Positions 1 through 6,279 are shown, numbered from the stretch's first letter. The stretch is DNA of 6,279 nt from Candidatus Aminicenantota bacterium (GCA_027070475.1 JALXDT010000137.1:1-6279), one strand, 5' to 3'. Numbers and translations: made by a program. Notes: a model not told the origin generated them from the sequence alone.

Positions 1-81
1 TCTTAAAGCTTGAGCATTTGCAGCATTTCCATCCCAAATCTCAACAGAATTTAATTCCATAATTTTTTTATTTTGTGCCAT
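1..81 (-). CDS. 2-oxoacid:ferredoxin oxidoreductase alpha subunit, 5' end only (partial)
   Basis: On the minus strand an ATG at 81-79 opens a frame that runs off the left edge after 27 codons without a stop. The peptide begins MAQNKKIMELNSVEIWDGN and continues AANAQALR. The element E-[IV]-W-D-G-N-x-A-x-A-x-A-[LM]-R resembles the start of the alpha (PorA-like) subunit of pyruvate and other 2-oxoacid:ferredoxin oxidoreductases, where it leads into the 'DVVAAYPITPQT' thiamine-pyrophosphate domain. That domain lies outside the window. Family knowledge: these cytoplasmic enzymes decarboxylate a 2-oxoacid to its acyl-CoA and reduce ferredoxin, typical of anaerobes. An AAGGTG Shine-Dalgarno lies 8 nt before the ATG, which supports both the start and the reality of the gene. 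It diverges from the + strand cluster and overlaps its first gene by 7 bp. The family call rests on a short N-terminus, and the exact substrate cannot be told. Confidence 0.68.
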   Translation of the reverse strand, partial: MAQNKKIMELNSVEIWDGNAANAQALR

Positions 82-1778
82 TGATTATTCACCTTTCTTT
101 TTTGATACTTTTACTTTTATCTCCGCTATTAATTAATGGTGCGGATAGAATAACGGGAAAAATGTTTGAAACAAGGTCAGAGGTTATTTCACGCCATGGA
201 ATGGTTGCTACAAGCCATCCTCTTGCAGCTATGATAGGAATAGATATTCTCAAAAAAGGCGGAAATGCGATAGATGCTGCCATAGCTGTTAATGCTGCTT
301 TAGGGCTCATGGAACCTACAAGTTCGGGTATAGGAGGAGATCTATTTGCTATTGTCTGGATTAATAAGGAGAAAAAGCTATACGGAATAAATGCAAGTGG
401 AACAGCTCCCCTTTCAATATCCCTTGAATATTTTAAAAAGAGAGGAATTAAGAGAATTCCATACAGAGGGCCTCTGTCATGGACAGTTCCCGGCTGTGTT
501 GACGGATGGTTTAAACTTCATAAAAGATTTGGAAAGCTTCCTATGAAAACAATTCTGGAACCTTCGATAAAGTATGCGGAAGAGGGATTCCCTATCCCTG
601 AACTTATTGCTTATTACTGGCAGAGATCAGTTAGAATGTTTAAGAAATATAAGAACTTTCAAAAACTTTATGCTCCCGGAGGTAAAATTCTTAAAAAGGG
701 AGATATTTTTAAAAACCCCGAACTTGCGAGCACATACAGACTCCTTGCAAAGTATGGAAGAGATGTTTATTACAAGGGAATTATAGCCCAAAAAATTGTC
801 AAATACTCAAAAAGGGTCGGCGGATTTTTCCAGATGAAAGATTTTGAAAGATATAGTGCTGAGTGGGTAAAACCTTTAAGTGTAAATTATAAAGGATATG
901 ATATTTGGGAGCTTCCTCCCAATGGGCAGGGAATCGCAGTCCTTCAAATGCTCAATATGCTCAAACATTTTGATTTAAAGAAAATGGGACATAACAGCGC
1001 TCAATATCTTCATACCCTTGTTGAAATAAAGAAGATTGTTTATGAGGACAGAGCAAGATTTTATGCTGACCCTAAATTTTCAAAAATACCTATTAAAAAA
1101 CTACTTTCCGATGAATATGCAATGGAAAGGTTAAAACTTTTCAATCCTGATAAAGCTTTAAGGTATATACCTTACAATGATTCTAATTTAGAGCATGGTG
1201 ATACAGCTTATATGACTGTGGTGGATAAGGATTTTAATGCTGTATCATTAATTCAGAGCAATTATTCAGGTTTTGGTTCTGCAATGGTTCCTGATGGACT
1301 TGGTTTCTGTATTCAGAACAGAGGTGCTCTTTTCAGTTTAAAGGAAGGGCATCCCAATGTAATAGCCCCTGGGAAAAGACCTTTTCATACAATTATCCCT
1401 GCTTTTGTGACAAAGAACAATAAACCTGTATTTAGCTTCGGAGTTATGGGTGGAGCAATGCAACCTCAGGGACATATTCAGGTGCTTTTAAATATAATTG
1501 AATTCGGGATGAATATTCAGGAAGCTGGAGATGCTCCGAGGTTTAGACATGCAGGTTCTTCTCAACCGGAAGGTGGTATTATGAGAGACGGAGGAATTCT
1601 TTACCTTGAAAGCGGAATAAGTCCTGAAATTATAAGGGAGCTGATTTCAAAAGGCCACAAAGTGGCCTTTACTCGCGGAGGTTTCGGAGGATATCAGGGG
1701 ATCTGGATAGATGTTGATAAAAAAGTTTTAATCGGAGCCTCTGAATCAAGAAAAGACGGATGTGCTATCGGATATTAA
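75..1778 (+). CDS. Gamma-glutamyltransferase-family Ntn-hydrolase, YwrD-like, probably exported
   Basis: This is a 567-residue self-cleaving Ntn-hydrolase of the GGT family. The fold marks are in order: GMVATSHPLAA (42-52), LKKGGNAIDAA (59-69), EPTSSGIGGD (80-89), the processing site GDTAYMTVVD with predicted nucleophile Thr377, PGKRPFHTIIP (432-442), and a GG pair at 459-460 where the family has its oxyanion glycines. Autocleavage before Thr377 would leave a 191-residue small subunit. The pattern matches the YwrD-type branch rather than classical GGT. The canonical F-R-E-x-A-P arginine that binds the gamma-glutamyl carboxylate is replaced by INASGTAP (105-112), and the paired serines by His438-Thr439. 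The true acyl substrate is therefore unclear. Residues 8-20 are strongly hydrophobic and followed by NGA-DR, a plausible signal peptide, though without N-terminal Lys or Arg. Start: an in-frame stop lies at 60-62 and there is no upstream ATG. GTG75 is the best choice, with TTG81 as alternative. ATG162 would drop the DRITGK segment, which I recall as conserved in secreted homologues. No Shine-Dalgarno precedes any of these starts. First gene of the cluster. Confidence 0.88.
   Translation: MPLIIHLSFLILLLLSPLLINGADRITGKMFETRSEVISRHGMVATSHPLAAMIGIDILKKGGNAIDAAIAVNAALGLMEPTSSGIGGDLFAIVWINKEKKLYGINASGTAPLSISLEYFKKRGIKRIPYRGPLSWTVPGCVDGWFKLHKRFGKLPMKTILEPSIKYAEEGFPIPELIAYYWQRSVRMFKKYKNFQKLYAPGGKILKKGDIFKNPELASTYRLLAKYGRDVYYKGIIAQKIVKYSKRVGGFFQMKDFERYSAEWVKPLSVNYKGYDIWELPPNGQGIAVLQMLNMLKHFDLKKMGHNSAQYLHTLVEIKKIVYEDRARFYADPKFSKIPIKKLLSDEYAMERLKLFNPDKALRYIPYNDSNLEHGDTAYMTVVDKDFNAVSLIQSNYSGFGSAMVPDGLGFCIQNRGALFSLKEGHPNVIAPGKRPFHTIIPAFVTKNNKPVFSFGVMGGAMQPQGHIQVLLNIIEFGMNIQEAGDAPRFRHAGSSQPEGGIMRDGGILYLESGISPEIIRELISKGHKVAFTRGGFGGYQGIWIDVDKKVLIGASESRKDGCAIGY
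90..95 (-). promoter_or_regulatory. Ribosome binding site of the divergent oxidoreductase gene
   Basis: The minus strand reads GAAAGGTGA over 97-89, with core AAGGTG at 95-90, 8 nt before the ATG at 81-79. The site lies inside the 5' coding part of the + strand Ntn-hydrolase gene. It is the main evidence that the minus-strand start is genuine. Confidence 0.6.
1650..1670 (+). other. Perfect 9-bp hairpin inside the Ntn-hydrolase coding region
   Basis: AAAGGCCAC (1650-1658), loop AAA, then GTGGCCTTT (1662-1670) form a perfect inverted repeat. It lies about 106 nt before the stop codon and encodes part of SKGHKVAFTR. No run of T follows beyond the stem's own three, so it is not a convincing terminator. 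It could act as an mRNA structure or pause site, or be a coincidence of codon choice. Confidence 0.4.
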
Positions 1779-1783
1779 AATAA

Positions 1784-1789
1784 AAGGAG
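1784..1789 (+). promoter_or_regulatory. Ribosome binding site of the sugar permease gene
   Basis: AAGGAG lies 6 nt before the ATG at 1796, within the 17-bp gap after the Ntn-hydrolase stop. The short gap has no room for a promoter and terminator, which supports co-transcription. Confidence 0.8.
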
Positions 1790-1795
1790 TTTAAT

Positions 1796-2944
1796 ATGAG
1801 TAAAAAGACAATACCGATTTTTTTAGCCTTTCTTGTAATGGGTTTCGGTGATGCAGTGGGTCCCTTTGTCGGCCTTGCAAAGAATGAGTTTAATCTCAGT
1901 AATACTCTTGCCTTTATAATTCCATTTTTAGGATTTTTAATGTTTGGACTCCTCTCTGTCCCGATGGGCATTTTTCAGGATAGAAAAGGTAAAAAGTTTA
2001 CTCTGGAGTTGGGACTTATCTTTGCTTTGGTGGGATTGATAATTCCTATTTTCGGATTAAACTCTTTTCCCAAATTTCTTCTGACTGTTCTGTTGCTGGG
2101 AATAGGAGCTACAATACTTCAGGTAGCCGGAAATCCGATAATGAGAGATGTTTCAGAAGAGGGAAAGTATTCAAGAAATCTTTCTTTGGGACAATTTGTA
2201 AAAGCCATAGGTTCACTGTCAGGGCCTATAATCCCTGTTATTGCAGCAAGATACTTCAACAAAGATTGGAGGGTAATGTTTCCGATTTATAGCTTTTTTA
2301 TACTTTTAACAATAATAAGTGTTGCAACCTTGAAAGTGGAGGAGAAAAAGGATGATAATCAAAAACCTGCAACATTAAAAACCTGCCTTTCACTTTTAAA
2401 AAATAGATATGTTCTACTTATGGTATTAGGGATTTTTCTTTATGTTGGAGCTGAAGTCAGTATTAGCTCGGGAATTCCTGTCCACTTAAAATCAAGATTC
2501 GGAATAGATATAGAAAAATTAGGACTTTTAGGCACAGGGCTATTTTTCACAGCTCTTGTTGTCGGTAGATTTTTAGGAGGAGTTATCTTAAACTGGATAA
2601 AGGCTGAAAAATTTTTCCTTATAACATCTATGATCTCAATTCTATCTCTTTTAGGGCTTTTCACAGGGATTAAAACAGTTGTGATAATAAGTGTTTTGTT
2701 CATAGGTTTGGGGTTTGCGAATATTTTTCCTCTTATTTTCTCCATTACAATAGAAAGATTGCCTGAAAAAACAAATGAGCTTTCCGGGCTTATGATTACA
2801 GCAATCGTAGGAGGAGCGATTCTTCCTCCTTTAATGGGCTTTGTTTCAGATCTAACTTCCACTACATTTGGTTTTATTATACCGCTTCTTGCAATCCTGT
2901 ATATCCTATGGCTTTCAATTGAAAATAAAAAATTGGAGGCATAG
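1796..2944 (+). CDS. FHS/FucP-type major facilitator sugar permease
   Basis: This 382-residue inner-membrane protein has about twelve hydrophobic segments (roughly 5-27, 36-59, 71-89, 93-114, 132-152, 160-179, 205-225, 243-264, 273-291, 293-314, 329-350, 355-375) and a charged central loop near 180-200, as in MFS carriers. Family-specific marks are GIFQDRKGKK (58-67) between helices 2 and 3, LQVAGNP (108-114), LYVGAEVSISSG (215-226), and SGLMITAIVGGAILPPLMG followed by SD (330-352), which recall the fucose/glucose/galactose:H+ symporters (FucP, GlcP, NagP). By alignment from memory, Asp19 matches the proton-coupling Asp46 of E. coli FucP, but the position of Glu135 is Gln109. Neighbours: it follows the Ntn-hydrolase by 17 bp and precedes the ROK kinase by 3 bp, so it most likely imports the free hexose that the kinase phosphorylates. 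With GH92 next door, mannose is the best guess, but the sequence does not prove the substrate. At 382 residues it is slightly shorter than FucP. Confidence 0.88.
   Translation: MSKKTIPIFLAFLVMGFGDAVGPFVGLAKNEFNLSNTLAFIIPFLGFLMFGLLSVPMGIFQDRKGKKFTLELGLIFALVGLIIPIFGLNSFPKFLLTVLLLGIGATILQVAGNPIMRDVSEEGKYSRNLSLGQFVKAIGSLSGPIIPVIAARYFNKDWRVMFPIYSFFILLTIISVATLKVEEKKDDNQKPATLKTCLSLLKNRYVLLMVLGIFLYVGAEVSISSGIPVHLKSRFGIDIEKLGLLGTGLFFTALVVGRFLGGVILNWIKAEKFFLITSMISILSLLGLFTGIKTVVIISVLFIGLGFANIFPLIFSITIERLPEKTNELSGLMITAIVGGAILPPLMGFVSDLTSTTFGFIIPLLAILYILWLSIENKKLEA
2935..2939 (+). promoter_or_regulatory. Ribosome binding site of the ROK kinase gene, inside the permease gene
   Basis: GGAGG overlaps the last sense codons of the permease gene (encoding LEA) and sits 8 nt before the ATG at 2948. 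With only 3 bp between stop and start, the two genes are probably translationally coupled. Confidence 0.78.
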
Positions 2945-2947
2945 AAT

Positions 2948-4048
2948 ATGGATTATAGTAAAGATAGAAGAATAGTTCTTACCCTTGATGCAGGAGGAAC
3001 AAACTTTGTTTTTTCAGCGGTCCAGGGCAATGAAGAGATAACTGAAAGAATAAGGTTATATGCAAACTCTGATAATCTTGAAAAATCACTTAAGAATATT
3101 ATTGATGGATTTAAAGAAATTATCTCCAAAATTAAGAAAAAACCATCAGCCATAAGTTTTGCATTCCCCGGTCCCTCTGATTATCCCAATGGGATCATAG
3201 TTGCACCGGGAAATCTTCCTGCCTACAGAGATGTGGCTTTAAAGCAGATGCTTGAAGAGATTTTCTCAATCCCTGTTTTTATAAACAATGATGGTAATCT
3301 TTTTGTTTACGGGGAAGCAATATCAGGTTTTTTACCCTTTATAAATAAAAAACTTGAAGAGAGCGGATCACCGAAAAGATATAATTCCCTTTTCGGAATT
3401 ACTCTCGGAACAGGCTATGGTGGTGGTTTTGTATCTGATGGGAAATTGTTAATCGGGGATAATTCAGCTGCAGGAGAAATCTGGCTTATGCGAAATAAGA
3501 TAGAGAAAAACATGAATGCTGAAGAGGGCGTAAGCATAAGAGCAATAAAGAGAGTTTATGCAAAGGAAGCGAATATCTCTTTGAAAGATAGTCCCGAGCC
3601 TGAAGATATTTATAAAATAGCTACCGGGGAAAAGGACGGAGATAAAAATGCAGCTATAAAAGCTTTTAAAATATTCGGGGAAATAATCGGAGATACCCTT
3701 TCAAATGCTGTCACACTATTTGATTCCCCCGTGGTAATCGGAGGAGGACTTTCGGGAGCCTATAAGATTTTTTTACCGGAGATTATAAAAGAGATGAATT
3801 CAAAATATGAAACTTATTCGGGTAAAAAAATAGAGAGACTTGAAGTTAAAGTATTTAATCTTGAAGACAAAAAGGATATGGATAAATTTTTAAAGGGAGA
3901 AAGAAAAAAAATAAAAGTTCCATTTTCAGGAAAAGAGGTAGAGTATGATTCTCTTCAAAGAATAGGTGTTGGGATTTCAAAATTGGGAACATCCAAGGCT
4001 GTTTCTATAGGTGCGTATGCCTTTGCATTGAATGAGCTTGATAAATAA
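2948..4048 (+). CDS. ROK-family sugar kinase (probable hexokinase/mannokinase-like)
   Basis: This 366-residue cytoplasmic kinase belongs to the ROK branch of the ASKHA (actin/hexokinase) fold. Seen in order: the phosphate-1 loop LDAGGTN (13-19), AFPGP (72-76), the catalytic loop INNDGN with predicted base Asp115 (112-117), phosphate-2 GTGYGGG (154-160), AAGEIW (174-179), and the adenosine-binding GGGLSG (265-270). The usual ROK zinc motif (His after GEIG, then C-x-C-G-x-x-G-C) is absent. The equivalent stretch reads AGEIWLMRNK followed by MNAEEGVSIRAI. A C-terminal stretch of about 55 residues (near 291-345) makes it longer than typical ROK kinases of about 300 residues. I recall the same arrangement in ROK proteins of Bacteroidota glycan loci, so it looks like a subfamily feature rather than decay. 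In context it should phosphorylate the hexose imported by the upstream permease. Mannose is favoured by the downstream GH92 gene; glucose, fructose or N-acetylhexosamine are possible. Confidence 0.87.
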   Translation: MDYSKDRRIVLTLDAGGTNFVFSAVQGNEEITERIRLYANSDNLEKSLKNIIDGFKEIISKIKKKPSAISFAFPGPSDYPNGIIVAPGNLPAYRDVALKQMLEEIFSIPVFINNDGNLFVYGEAISGFLPFINKKLEESGSPKRYNSLFGITLGTGYGGGFVSDGKLLIGDNSAAGEIWLMRNKIEKNMNAEEGVSIRAIKRVYAKEANISLKDSPEPEDIYKIATGEKDGDKNAAIKAFKIFGEIIGDTLSNAVTLFDSPVVIGGGLSGAYKIFLPEIIKEMNSKYETYSGKKIERLEVKVFNLEDKKDMDKFLKGERKKIKVPFSGKEVEYDSLQRIGVGISKLGTSKAVSIGAYAFALNELDK

Positions 4049-4070
4049 AAAACTAACAAATAATTCTTTC

Positions 4071-4078
4071 GGAGGAGG
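4071..4078 (+). promoter_or_regulatory. Strong, doubled ribosome binding site of the GH92 gene
   Basis: GGAGGAGG lies just before the ATG at 4082. The first GGAGG is 6 nt and the second 3 nt from the start. It is the strongest Shine-Dalgarno in the window and fixes the GH92 start. The 33-bp gap in front shows no hairpin terminator. Confidence 0.82.
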
Positions 4079-4081
4079 AAA

Positions 4082-6279
4082 ATGAAAAAATTAATTTTAA
4101 TAATAGTTTTGATTTTCACTTTAACTCTATTCCTTTCCTCAGGAAATAAGTACAAATATGTAAATCCATTTATAGGTACCGGAGGACACGGGCATACATA
4201 TCCGGGAGTAAGTCTGCCATTCGGGATGATTCAGGTTAGCCCCGACACCAGAGTTGGAACATGGGATGGCTGCTCTGGATATCATTATTCTGACAAATCA
4301 ATAATAGGTTTCAGTCACACTCATCTGAGCGGCACAGGTTGTCTTGATTATGGAGATATTCTTTTAATGCCAATTACAGGTGAGGTTAAATTGGAGCCGG
4401 GAACAGATAAAGCTCCTGATTCAGATTACAGGTCAAGATTTTCCCATAAGAATGAATATGCCCATGCAGGTTATTATTCTGTTTTTTTAGATGATTATAA
4501 GGTTAAAGTTGAGCTTACTGCAACGGAAAGAGCAGGCTTTCATAGATATACATTTGAAAAGGGAAAAAATTCTCATATACTTCTTGATCTGAAACACAGA
4601 GATAAGGTTCTGGATTCATATTTGAAAATTGTCAGTTCCACAGAGGTAGAAGGCTATAGGTTTTCAAGCTCCTGGGCTAAAAAGCAATATCTCTACTTTG
4701 TAATAAAATTTTCAAAACCTTTCAAAAATCATAAGATTTACATAGATGATCAAAAATTTGCGGGAGAAGAGATAATAGGCAAAAATATTAAAGCTGTTTT
4801 TGATTTTAACACAGACAAAAGTAAAACAATACTTGTTAAAATAGGAATTTCCGCTGTCAGTATTGAGGGAGCAAGAAAAAATCTGAACAAAGAAATAAGA
4901 GGCTGGGGCTTTGATGAGATAAAAGAGAAAGCCGAACAAAAATGGGATAAGGAGCTTTCAAAAATAGATATAATGACAAAGGACGAGAATAAAAAAGTAA
5001 TTTTCTATACCGCACTTTACCACTCTCTCTTAAATCCTAATATATATACGGATATTGACGGGAAATACAGGGGAAGAGATTTAAAGATACATAAAGCCGA
5101 GGGATTTGAATATTATACTCTATTCTCATTGTGGGATACATTCAGAGCCGAACATCCGCTCTTAACAATCATTGATAGAAAAAGATCCCTTGATTTTATA
5201 AAAACCTTTTTAAAACAGTATGAGCAGGGAGGAAGGCTTCCTGTTTGGGAGCTTTCTGCCAATGAAACAGATACAATGATAGGATATCACTCAGTACCTG
5301 TCATAGTTGATGCCTTTGTTAAGGGGATAAGAGATTTTGATACTGAACTTGCCTTGAAAGCTATGAAACACAGTGCAATGCTTGATTGGAAAGGATTGAG
5401 GTTTTATAAAAAGTATGGTTATATACCATCCGATATGGAATCAGAATCAGTTTCAAAAACTCTTGAATACTCATACGATGACTGGTGCATAGCAGAATTT
5501 TCAAAGATGATTGGACATAAAAAAGATTATATTTACTTTATTGAAAGAGCTCAATATTATAAGAATCTATTTGACCCTGAAACAAAGTTTTTCAGACCAA
5601 AGATAAATGGCGGATGGTATTCTCCTTTTAATCCAAAAGAGGTTAATTTTAACTATACGGAAGCCAATGCATGGCAGTATAATTTCTTTGTTCCTCAGGA
5701 TATTCAAACTCATATTGAATTAATGGAAGGAAAAGATTTTTATTCAAAAATGCTTGATAGGCTTTTTACAGAATCTCCAGAACTTGAGGGTAGAAAACAG
5801 GCGGATATTACAGGCTTAATAGGTCAGTATGCCCATGGAAATGAACCAAGCCATCACATAGCCTATCTCTATAATTTTGCGGGAAAACCCTGGAAAACTC
5901 AAGAAATTGTAAATAAAATAGGTTCGGAACTTTACAAAAACGCCCCGGATGGCCTTGCAGGAAATGAAGATTGCGGACAAATGTCAGCATGGTATGTTTT
6001 AAGCTCCATGGGATTTTATTCGGTTACACCGGGTTTACCATACTATGTAATAGGGACACCATTTTTTGATAAGATTGTAATTAATCTTGAAAATGGCAAA
6101 AAATTTAAGATAATTGCAAAAAACCTTTCCAAGAACAATATTTATATCCAAAGGGCCACTCTTAATGGTAAAAATTACACAAAATCATTTATTTACCACA
6201 AAGATATTATGAAAGGAGGGAAATTGGTTTTTTTTATGGGTGATAAACCAAATAAAAAGTGGGGAGCCAAAGATAAAGA
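4082..6279 (+). CDS. Secreted GH92 alpha-mannosidase (3' end beyond the window)
   Basis: The frame is open from ATG 4082 to the right edge: 732 complete codons and no stop. The N-terminus MKKLILIIVLIFTLTLFLSS is a clear signal peptide with no lipobox cysteine. Family 92 marks are in order: VNPFIGTGGHGHTYPG (27-42), LPFGMIQVSPDT (45-56), CSGYHY (64-69), GFSHTHLSGTG (76-86), SLWDTFRAEHP (349-359), NYTEANAWQY (524-533), HGNEPSHHIAYLYN (585-598) and GNEDCGQMSAWY (627-638). The conserved acids Glu527, Glu588 and Asp630 are candidate active-site or calcium-site residues, but I cannot assign each role from memory. The end, FFMGDKPNKKWG (717-728), is the typical GH92 terminus, so few codons are missing. 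Family knowledge: GH92 enzymes are calcium-dependent, inverting exo-alpha-mannosidases with an N-terminal beta-sandwich and an (alpha/alpha)6 barrel, acting on N-glycans and yeast mannan. Linkage preference (1,2, 1,3 or other) cannot be read here. It lies 33 bp after the ROK kinase gene and is probably the last known step outside the cytoplasm that feeds the permease. Confidence 0.93.
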   Translation, partial: MKKLILIIVLIFTLTLFLSSGNKYKYVNPFIGTGGHGHTYPGVSLPFGMIQVSPDTRVGTWDGCSGYHYSDKSIIGFSHTHLSGTGCLDYGDILLMPITGEVKLEPGTDKAPDSDYRSRFSHKNEYAHAGYYSVFLDDYKVKVELTATERAGFHRYTFEKGKNSHILLDLKHRDKVLDSYLKIVSSTEVEGYRFSSSWAKKQYLYFVIKFSKPFKNHKIYIDDQKFAGEEIIGKNIKAVFDFNTDKSKTILVKIGISAVSIEGARKNLNKEIRGWGFDEIKEKAEQKWDKELSKIDIMTKDENKKVIFYTALYHSLLNPNIYTDIDGKYRGRDLKIHKAEGFEYYTLFSLWDTFRAEHPLLTIIDRKRSLDFIKTFLKQYEQGGRLPVWELSANETDTMIGYHSVPVIVDAFVKGIRDFDTELALKAMKHSAMLDWKGLRFYKKYGYIPSDMESESVSKTLEYSYDDWCIAEFSKMIGHKKDYIYFIERAQYYKNLFDPETKFFRPKINGGWYSPFNPKEVNFNYTEANAWQYNFFVPQDIQTHIELMEGKDFYSKMLDRLFTESPELEGRKQADITGLIGQYAHGNEPSHHIAYLYNFAGKPWKTQEIVNKIGSELYKNAPDGLAGNEDCGQMSAWYVLSSMGFYSVTPGLPYYVIGTPFFDKIVINLENGKKFKIIAKNLSKNNIYIQRATLNGKNYTKSFIYHKDIMKGGKLVFFMGDKPNKKWGAKDK

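Noticed and set aside
102..132. TTGATA (102-107) and TATTAA (127-132) as a + strand promoter
   Set aside because: The spacing of 19 bp is long, the -10 match is only four of six, and in T-rich DNA such boxes are expected by chance. It would also lie inside the coding region if GTG75 is the start.
162..164. ATG162 as the start of the Ntn-hydrolase gene, giving a cytoplasmic protein
   Set aside because: It would remove a signal-like hydrophobic stretch and the DRITGK segment that I recall as conserved in exported homologues, and it has only a weak GGGA 3 nt upstream. It stays possible, so the start is given with reserve.
2809..2830. Inverted repeat AGGAGGA / TCCTCCT with an 8-nt loop
   Set aside because: It falls in the conserved GGAILPP part of the permease gene, is explained by the codons, and has no T-run after it.
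2440..2862. 140-codon open frame on the minus strand
   Set aside because: It is the antisense shadow of the permease gene, has no recognisable domain and no clear upstream ribosome binding site.
4049..4081. Possible terminator or promoter between the ROK kinase and GH92 genes
   Set aside because: The 33 bp contain no inverted repeat and no -35/-10 pair; they hold only a short AT-rich spacer and the GH92 ribosome binding site.
4712..4939. 75-codon open frame on the minus strand
   Set aside because: It lies fully opposite the GH92 coding sequence, which has strong family motifs on both sides; the hydrophobic, Phe-rich peptide is what antisense of AT-rich coding DNA gives.
5808..5990. 60-codon open frame on the minus strand
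   Set aside because: It is antisense to the most conserved GH92 motifs (HGNEPSHH and GNEDCGQ), so the + frame is clearly the coding one.

Overview
The window is a compact, AT-rich stretch of bacterial DNA with almost no non-coding sequence. One four-gene cluster on the + strand fills nearly all of it. The first 81 bases, on the - strand, hold the 5' end of a divergent gene. Clear Shine-Dalgarno sequences and the gene content suggest an anaerobic, glycan- and peptide-using bacterium: a probable ferredoxin-linked 2-oxoacid oxidoreductase, a secreted alpha-mannosidase, and an FHS-type sugar permease with a ROK sugar kinase. The phylum cannot be fixed from the sequence. The GH92, ROK and FHS genes resemble those of Bacteroidota-like glycan degraders, but no SusC/SusD pair is visible. 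The Ntn-hydrolase resembles secreted homologues I recall from Acidobacteriota- or Gemmatimonadota-like lineages.

Layout: (1) 1-81, - strand: first 27 codons of a probable 2-oxoacid:ferredoxin oxidoreductase alpha subunit. (2) 75-1778, +: a gamma-glutamyltransferase-family Ntn-hydrolase of the YwrD-like branch with a signal-peptide-like N-terminus. It starts at GTG and overlaps the divergent gene head to head by 7 bp. (3) 1796-2944, +: a 12-helix FHS/FucP-type MFS sugar permease. (4) 2948-4048, +: a ROK-family sugar kinase without the usual ROK zinc motif. (5) 4082-6279, +: a secreted GH92 alpha-mannosidase. It is open to the right edge of the window and missing only its last few codons.

The + strand genes are separated by 17, 3 and 33 bp, and the last three each have a good Shine-Dalgarno, so they very probably form one operon. 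The simplest reading is a small alpha-mannoside utilisation unit: GH92 releases mannose outside the cytoplasm, the permease imports it, and the ROK kinase phosphorylates it. The Ntn-hydrolase is the odd member. It lacks the residues that define true gamma-glutamyltransferase and may hydrolyse an amide or peptide part of the same glycoconjugate or an unrelated peptide. I see no CRISPR array, mobile element, tRNA or rRNA. No system here is clearly new. The most informative points are the unusual GGT-family member in a mannoside operon, the E-to-Q change in the permease, and the overlapping divergent start region.
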